A DNA stretch of 64,000 nucleotides from Heterocephalus glaber (GCF_000247695.1 NW_004624751.1:25441566-25505565), one strand, 5' to 3'. Shown: positions 45,182 to 57,379, counted from the first letter of the stretch. A program made the numbers and translations. The notes: generated from the letters alone by a model not told the origin.

Positions 45182-46295
45182 ATAAGAAGACATTTAAGCA
45201 AGGCTCAATCCCAGACTTCCAGCTCACCAAAGACAAACTCTGGGAGAAATGAGGAGGAAAAGTCTGATAATCAACCACCTGGACACCCTGAATGGATAGC
45301 ACGAAAGTAACAAAACAGGTAAATGAGGCTCTAGAAAGATTCAAAACAGAAATAATTTCCCAGATAAGTACAGAGATGGTGAGCAGAATGAAAGACATAT
45401 TTAGAGACTCTAGAACAGAAACAGATAAAAAAATAGATGAATTCAGGACCATGATAGCCATGATTGCCCAGCATAGGAAAGAAATGGAAATCATGAACAC
45501 CCAGCATAGGAAAGAAATGGAATCCATGAAACATTCATACAGATATCCAGGAGATTAAAAACTCTATTGAAAGTATACACAGCAGACTGAGCTAACCTGA
45601 AGACAGAATATCAGATATAGAAGAGAGGATGGCAGTCAGTGACCATGAAAAGAGAGATCTTTTAAAACTAGTAAGAGACCATGAGAAATCAATCCAAAAG
45701 CTCCTAGATGACACAAAGAAGACTAATATAAGACTGATAGGAGTCCACAAAAAAGCAGGAGAAAGTACAAATGACATAAAAAAAACTGTTCACAAAATTA
45801 ATGACAGAAAACTTCCCAAACAGAGCAAAAGAATTTGACATACAGATAAATGAGGTTCATAGGACTCCAACTAGCCTTGATTAAAAAAAAAAATCTACAC
45901 CTAGAGATATAATAATAAAGTCCCTGGGAACCCAACAGAAGAACAAAATGCTATAAGTAGTTAGAGAAAAGAAACAAATCCCATGCAAAGGAAAGCCCAT
46001 CAGAATCACAGAAGACTTTTCAACACAAACTCTCAAATCAAGGAGAGCCTGGGGTGAGGTGTTTCAAGCCCTAAAAGAAAACAGCCCCCAACCTAGACTG
46101 ATGTATCCTGTACAACTATCTTTCAAAATTGGTGAGGAAATAAGATACTTCCATGACAAAGAACACCTGAGAAACTTCATGAATACCAAACCAGCACTCC
46201 AAACAATTCTAAAAAATATCCTAGAAAAAGACAATGAAGGTCACAACTCCATGAGGCCCAACAGAGCAAATCCATCAGACAAGACACAAAATTAA
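45182..46295 (+). pseudogene. L1 ORF1 (ORF1p) remnant, copy 2
   Basis: Alignment with copies 1 and 3 puts the start at 45182-45184, where ATA replaces ATG. The basic, Ser/Thr-rich N-terminus (RRHLSKAQSQTSS) stops early. The coiled coil continues in another frame from about 45292 ('TKQVNEALERFKTEIISQIS'). It contains an in-frame 33-base duplication (units starting at 45468 and 45501), each unit encoding QHRKEMEIMNT or QHRKEMESMKH. The RNA-binding part follows with 'HEKSIQKLLDDTKKTNIRL' near 45690 and, in yet another frame, the C-terminal half from 46059 to the stop at 46293-46295. Not functional: lost start, frameshifts, premature stops. Confidence 0.88.
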
Positions 46296-46342
46296 AAGGA
46301 GAGGTGGGGAAAATTTAAAAAAGTCAACATCAGGAAAATAAC

Positions 46343-49300
46343 ATGATAATGATAAGTCAATACATATCCAGTATAACCATCAATGTTAATGGCCTCAACT
46401 CACGAATCAAAAGAAACAGACTGGCAGAATGGATTAAGAAGCAAAATCCAACAATATGCTGTATATAAGAAATGCACCTAGTTCAAAAAGAAACTCATTG
46501 ACTAAAAGTAAAAGGATAGAAAACAGTTTTTCACATGATAAGAACCTGGAAAAAGCAGGGGTAGATATCTTATTTACAGACAAAGTAAATTTAAAACCAA
46601 AACTAATTAAAAGAGACAAAGATGGTCACTACATCCTTGTAAAGGGAACAATCCAAGAGGAAGAGATGACAGTCATAAATATATATGCCCTAAATACTAA
46701 TGCCTCCAACTATACAAAAGAAATATTAAGGGATATGAAAAACCAAATAAGCACTAATACAATTGTAGTGGGGGACCTCAATACTCCACTGTCACAAATA
46801 GACAGATCATCTAGACAAAAAATCAACAACTAAATACTAGAACTGAACCAAGCTTTTGAACAAATGGACTGAATAGATGACTACAGAGTGTTCTACCACA
46901 CAAAATCAGAATATACATTCTTTTCAGCTGCACATGGGTCATTCTCCAAAATAGACCACATACTAGTTCATAGAACGTGTTTAAATAAATGCAAAGGAAT
47001 TGAAGTTATTCCATGTATATTATCAGACCATAGTACAATTAAAATGGAGATCCATAGCAGAAGAAACCGCAAGAACTTCACAAACACATGGAAATTGAAT
47101 AACACTCTCCTGCACAACCAATGGGTCACAGAGAAAATTAAAGAAGAAAGTAAACAGTTTTTTCAATTAAATGATAGTGCCATTACAACATACAGGAATC
47201 TATGGGACACAATGAATGCAGTTCTACAAGGGAAATTCATAGCAGTGAATACCCACACTAGGAAAACAGAGCAGGCCCAAATAAACAACCTAATGCTGAA
47301 TTTTAAGCTCCTAAAAAAGAAGAGCAAGACAAACTCAAAGCTCATACTAGGGACAAAATTATAAAGATCAGAGCAGAAATCAATGCAATGGAGACTAAGA
47401 GAGCAATACAAAAAATAAATGAATCAAAGAGTTGGTTCTTTGAAAGAATAAATAAAATTGATAAACCCTTAGCCAACCTGATCAATAAAAGGAAAGAAAA
47501 GGCTCAAATCCATGTAATTAGAAATGAAAAAGGTGAAGTTGCAACAGATCCAGCAGAAATCCAGAGGATCATCAATACCTACTTCGAGAATGTGTACTCT
47601 AATAAAATGGAAAACACAGAAGAAATGGACAAATTTCTAGAAACATATGAATTAACAAAATGGAATGAAGAAGATATAAAAATCCTTAGCACCCCAATTA
47701 ACAATCAGTGAAATTGAAAACATAATTAAAAATTTACCAACAGAGAAAAGCCCAGGTCCTGATGGCTTCACTGATGAATTCTACAAGACATTTAGAGAAG
47801 AACTATTGCCACTACTCTTTAAACTTTTCAATAAAATAGAAAGGGAAGCAATACTCCCAAATACATTCCTGGAAGCAAGTGTTACTTTGATTCTAAAACC
47901 AGAAAAAGAGAGCTCCAACCAAAAAAGAGAGCTATAGGCAAATCTCCCTAATAGATGCAAAAATCCATAATAAGATACTGGCAAACAGAATACAGAGGGT
48001 CATCAAGAAGATCATACACCCTGACCCTGATTTATCCAAGGGATGTAAGGATGGTTCAACATACGTAAATCAATAAATGTAATATGCTATATTAACAGAG
48101 TCAAGTCAAGTCTCAGTAGATGCAGAAAAAGAATTTGATATAATTCAACACCCATTAATGATAAAAACCTTGCAGAAAATTGGAATAGAGGGTCTTTATC
48201 TCAAATTGATAAAGGCTATCTATGAAAAACCAACAGGCAACATCATACTAATGGTCAAAAACTGAAAACCTTCACAATAAAGTCAGGAACAATGCAAGGA
48301 TACCCACTATCACCACTCCTGTTCAATATAGTTTTGGAAGCATTAGCTACGGCAATTAGACAAGAGAAAGAAATAAAAGAAATAAAGATAGGAAATGAAG
48401 AAGTCAAGTTGTCATTATTTTCAGATGACATGATACTGTATATAGAAGACCCCAAGAACTTCACTGAAAGTCTTTTAAACTTAATAACCAAATTCAGTAG
48501 AGTAGCTAGATACAAGGTCAACACACAAAAATCAATAGCTTTTCTGTACACTAGAAACATACTCATTGAGAGAGAAGTGGGGCAATTAATTCCTTTCACA
48601 ATAGCATCCAAAAAATTGAAATACCTAGGAATCAATAACAAAAGAAATCAAAGACCTCTACACTGAAAACTATAGCAATCTGAAAAGAGAGATTGAAGAA
48701 GATATCAGAAAATGGAAAGAGATCCTTTGCTTTTGGGTAGGAAGAATCAACATAGTGAAAATGGCCATACTTCCAAAAGTGCTATACAGATTCAATGCAA
48801 TCCCAATTGAAATCCCAACAATATATTTCACAGATCTAGAGAAAACAATCCAAAAATTCATTTGGAATCAGAAGAGATCTAGAATAGCAAAAGCAATTCT
48901 AGGCAACAGAGACATGGCAGGGATATCACAATCCTCAGCTTGAAACTATACTACAAAGCCAGTGTGATAAAAACAGCATGGTACTGGCAAAGAAACACAC
49001 CCAAGGATCAGTGAAATACACTAGAAGATTTAGAAAATACAGAAATAACTCCAGTTATACTCAGCTATCTCATCTTTCCTCATTGGAGGAAAGATAGCCT
49101 CTTAATAAATGGTGTTGGAAAAACTGGCTTTCAACTTCCCAAAGATTAAAACTAGACCCCTATCTTTCACCATGCACTAAACTAAAATTGAAGTGGATCA
49201 AAGATATAAACATTAAAACAGAAACACTAAACTTGCTGGAAGATAAGTTAGGTAGAACTCTTGAATACATTGACATAGGAAAAAACTTTATGAACAAATC

Positions 49301-50073
49301 CTCAGTAGCATGGGAACTAGCACAAAGAATCAACACCTGGGATCTCATCTTATTAAAAAGCTTCTGCACTGCAAGAGAAACCATCAACAGAGCTAAGAGA
49401 CAACCTACAATGTGGGAAAAAATTTTTACCAGCTGTTCCTCAGACAAAGGTCTTCTATCTAGAATATATAAAGAACTCAAAAAAATCATACCCCCTAAAT
49501 ATAAAGACCCAATTCAAAAATGGGCATCTGAAATGAACAGACATTTCTCAGACAAAGAAGTAAAAGCAGCAAATAAACATAACAAAATGTTCAACATCAC
49601 TGGTCATTCAAGAGATGCAGATGAAAACAAAGCTGAGATTCCACTTCATCTCAATAAGAATGGCTGCTATCAAGAAATCAACCAATAACAAATGCTGGCA
49701 GGGTTGTGGGGAGAAAGGAACCCTTCTCCATTGTTGGTGGGAGTGCAAACTGGTGCAAGCACTGTGGAAATCAATATGGAGATACCTCAAGCAACTAGGA
49801 TTGGAAGTCCTATTTGACCCAGCAATTCCTCTGCTGGGTATCTTCCCAAAAGAATTAAAAGAATCATACCACAGTGATATATGGTCACCCATGTTTAAAG
49901 TGGCACAGTTTGTAATAGCTAAAACTTGGAAACAGCCCAATTGCCCATCAACTGGAGACTGGATAAAGAAGATGTGGTTTTTTAAAAATAAAATGGAGTA
50001 CTACTCAGCCATAAAAATGAGAAATTGGAGACATTTTTATCTAAGTGTATGTACATTGAGGCCATACTCTTAA
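46343..50073 (+). pseudogene. L1 ORF2 (endonuclease/reverse transcriptase) remnant, copy 2
   Basis: ATG 46343 opens 'ISSITINVNGLNSRIKR', the start of the apurinic-type endonuclease. Endonuclease motifs 'VVGDLNTPLSQIDRS' (near 46767) and 'LSDHSTIKMEI' (near 47020) are intact. In the reverse transcriptase, 'SPGPDGFTDEFYKTF' lies near 47755 and the catalytic box at 48418-48429 reads FSDD, keeping both Asp residues but with Ser for the usual Ala. The Cys-rich C-terminus at about 49694-49750 keeps the CX3C ... HX4C pattern (CWQGCGEKGTLLHCWWEC). The last frame ends in MEYYSAIKMRNW ... RPYS at TAA 50071-50073. Several stops and frameshifts, and 17 bases missing near 49077 relative to copy 1, break the frame. 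Confidence 0.93.
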
Positions 50074-50430
50074 GTGAAATAAATAGGACACTTGTGTAAA
50101 TACCAAATCTTTTCTCTGGTGTGAAAAAATAAAAGTGTAAATAAAGATCAAAATGTATAATTGATATTGTGAAATAGAAAATGTCTAAAGGAGTAGGGGA
50201 AGTGGGAGGGGTAGGGGAAAGAAGAGAAGGGAAAAGAAAAAATACGAGAAAGGGAAAAAATTGGAAAAAAAGTCTTTGTAAATAGGGAAGTGTGGAGGGG
50301 GTGAAGGGAGGGCAGGGGAATGGGGAAAAAATAAGAACCAAGATACAACATGTAAAGTTACAAGATCCCAATCATACGTGTAACTGTACTGTATACCTAA
50401 AATGTACCAATAAAGTTAATGGAAAAAAAA
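50074..50430 (+). other. 3' UTR of L1 copy 2 with G/purine-rich tract and AATAAA
   Basis: Purine-rich from about 50185 to 50335, with five or more G-runs near 50293-50323 that could form a G-quadruplex. 'aatgtaccaataaagttaat' and A9 close the element. Confidence 0.88.
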
Positions 50431-50441
50431 AGTGCTGACCA
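50431..50441. repeat. Right TSD of L1 copy 2
   Basis: 'agtgctgacca', identical to 43800-43810. Confidence 0.93.
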
Positions 50442-50879
50442 ATGGAGAGTGTGCTCTCACCCTGGATAAATTTAAATATTTGTTCTTTAGTGGCCATTCA
50501 AATTTATAAGAAATCACAGACATTTCCAAATTAAAACATTATAACATTGATAGCAGGTTTATGGAATAGGGGTTGATCTTCATCTCCCTGGAAGAGATGT
50601 GTGTGGGATGGATATTTCTGTAGTTTGTTTGGGAATAGTCTGTAAAATCTTCAAGTCTTAATGTATACATTGAGGAAATTTTGTCAGCTATCATATCCTA
50701 AGAACACATTACAGCTGTGAAGTGTGCTCACAATTGTTGGCCACTTACTGAGAAATGTTATCCTCTAAACTTGAAAACTACCAGTAATTTGAAGTTTGAA
50801 CTTTTATTAGTGAGAATTAAATTTCCCATTCTTGCCAGGACTATCTAACTACCACAAGAATCAAGATATAAAACATTTG
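50442..50879. other. No recognised feature
   Basis: Nothing that I can name. Confidence 0.4.
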
Positions 50880-52500
50880 AAAGTTTCCTCCATTCCAGTG
50901 AAGTCTCCCAACATTCCCACATCTACACCAATCTGCTTTTTGTCATTATAGATAAGTTACATTTTTTAACAACTACAAATAGACTATCATAATTACTTCA
51001 TTCATCCATATCATTTTATATATATATAGCAGCTCACTTATTTTCGTTAAGTGGTATTTTATTGTATAGAAACATCACACTTTGTTTACCTATTCATCAG
51101 CTAATGGATATTGGGTTGTTTTTATTTTTTAGTTAGTATGAATCAATAATGAACATTTTTCGTATTGAACTCTGTGTGGAGATCTGTTTTCATTCATCTG
51201 CGTAAATACAGTGATATGGGATCATCGAGTTTCTAGGACTCATTAACACTTCCAACAGTTTTGGGATACTGTCTTATATTACACCCTTGATTTACCTTAG
51301 GTTCTTTGTCTCTCCCTTCTTTTGTAACATCATCATGAAATCTATCTCTATATTTTATAAATTGAACAATTTAACTTTATGTTGTTTTATATTATTGTCT
51401 TAGTGTTTCTTGCATGATATCTCTAGCAACAAATTCTTCCAGTCTTTGTTTATCTGAGAATGTTTGTATTTCATCTTCATTTTTATTCATTTGAAATGAA
51501 TTATTGCACATAATTTAGAGATTCTTAATTGATTTCTCTTTTGTTTCAGCACTTTGAACATGTCAGCTGGGTGCATGGTCTCCATTATTTCCCAAGAGAA
51601 GTCAAATTCCTTTTACTTTGGTTCCATTTTATGTATTGAGTCATTTTTCTCTTGTTGCTTTCAAACTTTTCCTTTCTCTTTGGCTAACACTTTGACTATT
51701 ATTTGATTAGGTGGGGATTTCTTGGTGTATATCCTACTTGGATCTCATTGATCTTGGATGCATAGAATAATTTTTTCCTAATATTTGGAGAGTTTTCAAT
51801 CTATTTCTTTGAATATTTTTGTCTCATTTTCTTCTGTTATTCCCATTTATACATATACTGGTCTTAATGATTTTTCAAAGTTTTGTCATTCTTTTTCCCT
51901 TTTGTTCTTTACATTGAATTTTTTGTTCAAATTCTCTGATAGTTTTCTTCTTCCAGAGCAAACTTATCATTGAATCCCCTCTAGTAAGTTTTTTTCATTA
52001 CAATTATATTTATTCAATCAAAGTTTCCATTTGGTTCTTTTTGTAATTTCTAAATGCTTACTAATATTCTGTATTTGATGAATCTTACTTTATGTTAAAT
52101 ATTTCAGGCATGGCTTCCTTTAGTTCTTTACACATATTTGTAATGGTTTCTTAGTTTCTTTGTTTGCACACTCCAACATGTAGAAAACTTCAAAAGTATT
52201 ATGTATTTCTTGATTCTCTTTCTGTATGTATGGCTACATTTTTCTGATTCTTTGCATGACTCATTTTGGTTCATAAAGGTGATATTTGACATAATGTATT
52301 ACAATCCCTGTAGTTTCTGACTTTATTCCAAGGCTTGTTATTTTTCCTTTATTTTGTTTATTTGTTCAGTGGGTTGCTTGGATTGATTCCATAAAGCTTA
52401 TTTCTCTTAACATGTGCAACCTTTCATGTCACATTGCTCAGACTTTTCCTCTTTTTAATGATTTTTAGGCTTAGAATGTTAGAAGTTGCTCTTGGCTCTC
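50880..52500 (-). repeat. Old L1, antisense
   Basis: 50890-51270 resembles an antisense 3' region ('ttacctattcatcagctaat', 'gatctgttttcattcatctg'). 51370-52300 follows the antisense 5' region of old L1M ('tcagcactttgaacatgtca', 'ctcttgttgctttcaaactt', 'tgtatatcctacttggatct', 'aatctatttctttgaatatt'). Confidence 0.62.
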
Positions 52501-53506
52501 AGCACAGGTGACTCTTGTCACTGGGTCAGCCAGTAACAGGTCAGGGATTGTGACTAGGCTTCCTGCAACAGTAAGACCTCTACCCATTTCAGGGAGATTT
52601 CATACTTACTCTGCTTTTTAAACCAAGGATTAACAGTTCCCTAATTGCTCCAGTGTGTGTGCACAGCCTTCCAGACCACTAAGAAGGAGTGTGAACTTCT
52701 CAGGCTCCTTTGGGACAATACCCTCCCTCCCTCCCACATACTTGTTAAATTTTTGACAGCTATTATTTTGTTTGTTGCTACTACTATTCAGTTGGGTCTC
52801 TAATTGTTTACCACTATGATCTCTAGTTTTCAAGGGTAGATGCTTCTACTTTTCCCGTGGAAGAAACACTTTCTGTTTTAAATGAAGTCAATGCTCTCAG
52901 GCAGTACTGCAGAGCTGCTAGTCCTCTAGTCTTGCTTTTTCTTCCTGGATCACTTTATCTGTTTTCTTTGCTGGAGCTGAGGCTAGGGGATGTAGAGGTG
53001 GGGAATGTATTCTACTTCTCCCTGATGAACTCCTTTTTACCCTAAGAGGAAGCTATGGAGATTGGTCGGTCCTCATTCTTTTAGAGTTACCCCTAAGAGC
53101 ACTAGAAGACAGTAGAAACCCTGGTCGCTGTCTTGTATCTCATGGCTTGAGGTGCTTAATAAGGAGAGAGCCTTGAATCTGAAAGTTTGAATGGGAGCTG
53201 GGCAGAGAGCTATCTTCTTGGCTGCTCCCTCTTGGAATAGATCTGGAACATAGCTCCTAGGGAAGCTATAAGGAGGCTGGGGGGAGTCCTCTCCTCTTAG
53301 AGTGAAACCATTGCCCTAAAACCAAGAGTGTGGAGGGACTGGGGAAAAGGCAGTCACCCTCTTCTTAGTGTTGACCACTCGGAATAAATCTTCTGAAACA
53401 CTGTTTAGGTGTTAGAGGTAGTGATGGGAGCAGTCTCTAGCTCAAATGACACAGGCTCCATTGTTCTAACTGAAATTCTATAATTTTGTTGAATATATAT
53501 ATATAT
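52501..53506. other. Less AT-rich sequence, no named feature
   Basis: May be the continuation of the antisense old L1 5' region, but no diagnostic words are left. A 62-codon plus-strand frame (52857-53045) has no family. Confidence 0.35.
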
Positions 53507-53576
53507 GTTTCTAGAAATTGGTGCATATATATTCCTATATATACATATATATGTATATCTGCCAATTCCTAGAGAC
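53507..53576. other. Long imperfect inverted repeat
   Basis: 'gtttctagaaattggtgcat' at 53507 pairs with the inverse of 'ctgccaattcctagagac' ending at 53576. The centre is (AT)-rich and largely self-complementary. It could form a hairpin of about 30 bp with a few mismatches. Confidence 0.7.
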
Positions 53577-53999
53577 TTTAAATAGTTGTTTTTTATTTTT
53601 GCAGATTTAATGATTTTATTGCTGGAGAGAAAGCCCCCAAGTTCACATAGTCAAAGTCACACCTTTGCATGTTTTACTTTTATGCTTGATATTTGACTAC
53701 AAGGCTGAAAATCAGACAGTTTTGACCTCTTTTCTTTAACCAGCTTTTTCTTCCTTAGCTCTTCCCACAAGCCTAGAAGGGTTGGTTACTGCATCCTCTG
53801 CTTTTAGTTTGAAGTTCCCATCAAACAAAGACAATAAAAAGAAACTTTTAGAATTCAAAACAAACCATCCCCCACAAAAAATAATAAAAATACCTTTCAT
53901 CTTTAGGTAAACTTTTTTTTAAAGATGAACTTCATACTCTAAACTAAAAGCATCCAGCTGGCCTTAGAACGTTTTTTGTTGGTTTAGTCCCATGGTAGC
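53577..53999. other. No recognised feature
   Basis: Nothing that I can name. Confidence 0.4.
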
Positions 54000-54185
54000 A
54001 AAACTATGGCATGAGTATTATTCTATTTCTCTTTTAAGACAAAAGGATGCTAATGTGGGAATTGTTTTCTAAACTCAAACCTCAGTTTTCAGGTTTAATT
54101 GCAATGTTGGCACTTTGTGATAAATAAGTGGGTTTTGGGCAGCAGTTTGGCTCTCGGTCTCTGAAAGGTTCACCATCCCTGGTCT
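54000..54185 (+). repeat. Possible hAT-type 3' end
   Basis: 'gttttgggcagcagtttggc', 'tctcggtctctgaaaggttc' and 'accatccctggtctag' resemble the right end of a hAT-Charlie-type element. The left end is not found. Confidence 0.38.
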
Positions 54186-54904
54186 AGTCCAACATCTAAC
54201 TTTTTCCTAAAGCATTGAAATGATTTTATTCAACAATGGAGAATTACAGGACATTGTGACTTAAGGGGAACTAAGAATTTAAATATCAATACAGAATAAT
54301 AATGGTGACATTGGCTTAGATTAAATAGTAGACAGATTAATTTTAGCTGAGAGGAGGTGGAAGATAATTTTGAAAGGAACTGTTACAAAAGTTACTGAAT
54401 GACTCATTTTGATGCCCCAGATCTATAAAAAGCCCAACTTCTGACTCAGTGGGCTGTTCATCAACAGACTAATGATTCAGAAGCAGTAATTAGAGGAAGA
54501 ATGATGGAAAAGACTAGCTAAAAGTAAGGCTGATCCAACAGGTATTTTAGGTCAATGCCATTCAAAATGCTATACTACAAAGAAAGATGGAAATTTCACC
54601 CACATATAAATCAATTATATATTTAAGAATCTCTTCTTTGACTTATCCAATTTAGCATTGTTTTGTCTTACGATTCCCTCAGTGAAGAACGTAGTGTGTT
54701 TATCTCTTAGCATCTGTGAGTTGTTAGTTTGAAGACTTGTACTTTTCCTCAGGATAGTAACATTGTTCTGTATCTGACAAGGCAGTACTAGGTTGTATAG
54801 TAGGTGAATATATTTAACCAAAGTAATTCCCAAATTATCTGTACCTAATTATTTTTGAATTAGCATTCTTGTTTTGGCAAGCCTCTACATCTAGTATTAG
54901 CATT
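54186..54904. other. No recognised feature
   Basis: AT-rich. 'tagcattctt' occurs at 54861-54870 and again near 54898, next to the L1 tail; this is probably coincidental. Confidence 0.4.
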
Positions 54905-55297
54905 CTTTTTTTTCCATTAAGTTTATTGGTACATTTTAGGTATACAATATGATGACATTCATCATTGGAATTTGTTCCTTTACATGATATATCTTGTTTC
55001 TTATTTTTTCCCCCATTCCTCTGACCGCCCTTCAACCCCTCCACACCTCCCTATTTACAAAGATGTAGTTTCCATTTTTTTATTTTCTCATAATTTTTCC
55101 TTTCCCTTCTTTTCTTTCCCCTACCCCCCACTTCCTCTTCCCCTTTAGACCTTTTCTTCCTGTTTCACATTATCAATTATACATTTTGATTCTTATTTAC
55201 ACTTTCAGTTTCTCACACCAGAGAAACTATTCAGTATTTACACATGTGTGTCTTATTTATTTCACTTAAGAGTATGGCCTCAATGTGCATCCATATA
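54905..55297 (-). mobile_element. 5'-truncated L1 tail, antisense
   Basis: T-run, then 'ccattaagtttattggtaca', C/T-rich text (inverted purine-rich 3' UTR), 'ttctcacaccagagaaacta' and 'taagagtatggcctcaatgt', which is the inverted end of ORF2 and the 3' UTR of the copies 1 and 2 lineage. It breaks off near 55297. No confident TSD. Confidence 0.88.
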
Positions 55298-55470
55298 AAA
55301 TTATAACTTATTGTGAAATTTTAATGTAAATTTTCTTATCATTCATGTTTCCTTTCCTGGGATATACTACTCAATATCTTTTGTCATTATCTGTTATTAT
55401 AGCTTCTCACTTTTATTGATTCCTAGGTTATCTGTCATCTATGTTTCCAAACATACTCTTACTGTTACTG
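55298..55470. other. No recognised feature
   Basis: AT-rich spacer. Confidence 0.4.
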
Positions 55471-55835
55471 TTTATATCTAGATGTCCCCCAAAGCCTAAT
55501 TTGCTCATAGGTGGGGCTTTGGGGAGGTGATTGTATTATGGGGGTGTGATACTCATCAATGGACTAGTTCATGTTATATTTGGAGGTGAAGTCAGTCAGA
55601 GGAGGTGCATCACTGGGGGTACAGCCTGGAAAGACCTATCTCCCTTGATCTCTCTCTCTGCTTCCTGTCTGCCATACCATAATCAACCTTCCTCTCCCAT
55701 ACCCCTCTGCCATGCCACCCTGCCTTGGAGCCAGGGAACTGTGGACTGAAACTTCTACAAACCACAAGCCAAAATAAACTTTTCTCTGTTAGGCATTTTG
55801 TCCCAGCAATGAGAAATGTAATGATGACACTTATC
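55471..55835 (+). repeat. MaLR-type solo LTR
   Basis: 'tatctagatgtcccccaaag', 'aggtggggctttggggaggt', 'ccaccctgccttggagccag', 'gactgaaacttctacaaacc' and 'aagccaaaataaacttttct' with AATAAA, ending in 'ccagcaatgagaaatgtaat'. The order is that of a MaLR LTR. No internal region. Confidence 0.72.
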
Positions 55836-55849
55836 TATCTATTTATCCT

Positions 55850-56405
55850 ACATGGAAAATAAAGCTGTTTTACCTATGCATTGCAAATGTCTTCCCCGAT
55901 TTTGTAGCTGTCATTTCTGTTTCTGCATTATGGTTTTTGAATTTCAAATTTTTTTTTGAGAAACAAAAGCTATTTAATGTAGTTTAATTTATTGACTTTC
56001 CTTTTATCATTAATGCTTTTGAGGTAATAATAAAATTTTCTTTGTTTTAAAAGTTTTTCCCTTTGGATATCTGGAGTTGACTTTTTGTTTAAGATATGAG
56101 GTAAAAAAAAAGAAATCCCATGAATTTTTATATATTAACCAATTTTCCCAAGACAATTTATCCTGTAGTATCTTTCTATAATGTTCCTTGGTTTACTGCA
56201 TGGCTTTCTTTCTGTTTTTCTGGTTAACTTGTAGACCAGCACCACAGTATCTAAGTTACTGTATTTTAACAATAAATATTGAGATTTGGTGAGGAAATTT
56301 TCTTAATTTTATTTTTTAAATTATTTTGTCTATTCTTGGGCCTTTGTTAATCTACATAGATTTTAGCTTGTCTAATTTCTTACAAACCCTGATAGAATTT
56401 CCATA
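55850..56405 (-). repeat. Old L1 ORF2 region, antisense
   Basis: 'gaaacaaaagctatttaatg', 'attttcccaagacaatttat', 'agaccagcaccacagtatct' and 'gtctattcttgggcctttgt' follow the antisense L1 ORF2 order. Confidence 0.6.
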
Positions 56406-56645
56406 AAAGCTATTTCAAGCATGGAGATCAATTAGATACATGTACAACTGTATTGAGCCCTGCAGGCTAACTCATTTGCCAGATGAATGCCACAAAAATG
56501 TTTGGTTGATGCCATATGGAGAAGAGGCACTTAGCTCAGCACCACCTGAATTTTTAGCCCTCCCTCTGAAAGTTTGAGATGTAACCAATTGGTTTTCTTT
56601 AGACCACTAAATTTTCATGTATTTGTTATCAATCATAGATAGCCA
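56406..56645 (+). repeat. MLT1-type LTR end
   Basis: 'tagaccactaaattttcatg', 'tatttgttatcaatcataga' and 'tagccagtacag' match the MLT1 3' end. The left part is uncertain. Confidence 0.5.
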
Positions 56646-57379
56646 GTACAGAATTTGGCATATTAAGCAAATATTTAAAACATATTGCATTGACTTTGAC
56701 ACCACACAAAGTACAAAGAGGAGACTGAAAGTTTGACAGTATTATCATTTGTGAAAACATGGAAAATAGAATATATGTAACTAATAAACTGGTGAATTTG
56801 GATGAGACATTTTCTAGGAACAGCATTAAAAGTGCCATCTCATTTTTTAGCCCTTTATAGTAAAATACAAAAGGAAAAGAAAAAAGCAAAATTTGGAGAA
56901 AATATAAATGGTTATATATTGCTATTTAAAAATAAAACTTTTTCCCTCACAGCTCACCAAAAGACTCTCAAGTTATGAAATGGCCATAGTCTAAAAATAA
57001 CCCATGAAATGGCCTATTGAAATTATCTAGACTCTATCATGCCATGATACATGGGTTAGGTTAGAGGGAAGGATAGATTTGTTGTTGTTTCAGTTCTCAG
57101 GTCCTTAGGTTGGGAGGAACAATAGCCAAGTAACTGCACCGAGAAGCATAAGCCTTATGCACAGGACACTATCCTGGACTTCAGCGAAATGCCTTTCAGT
57201 AGTGCCAGGGATGGGGAGAAATAACTCTAATAGGGCACTGTAAGAAGTGACTAGGCTAGAGAGGCCATGTGCACTTGGGCAGCTGTTCTAGTTCACAAAC
57301 AGTTCCTCACCTAATCTTCTTGTCTCCAGTTCTAGTAATGACTATATTTTACTTCTTCCTTGTGTAAAATTTGATCTTA
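56646..57379. other. No recognised feature
   Basis: Nothing that I can name. Confidence 0.4.

Larger units (their letters stand above)
43800..50441 (+). mobile_element. LINE-1 copy 2, full length, inactive
   Basis: Body 43811-50430 (6620 bases) lies between identical 11-bp target duplications 'agtgctgacca' at 43800-43810 and 50431-50441. Order: leader (43811-45181), ORF1 (45182-46295), ORF2 (46343-50073), 3' UTR with G/purine-rich tract, AATAAA at 50409-50414, and a short A-tail of about nine. The ORF1 start reads ATA, and both frames carry stops and frameshifts, so it is dead. The perfect TSD suggests a younger insertion than copy 1. Confidence 0.97.

Noticed and set aside
45147..45527. 126-codon minus-strand frame with hydrophobic runs
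   Set aside because: Antisense shadow of the L1 ORF1 coiled coil.
49982..50371. 129-codon minus-strand frame rich in Pro, Phe and Ser
   Set aside because: Antisense of the purine-rich L1 3' UTR.
54861..54907. Repeated 'tagcattctt' as TSD of the L1 tail at 54905
   Set aside because: Both copies lie on the same side of the L1 fragment, so they cannot be its target duplication.
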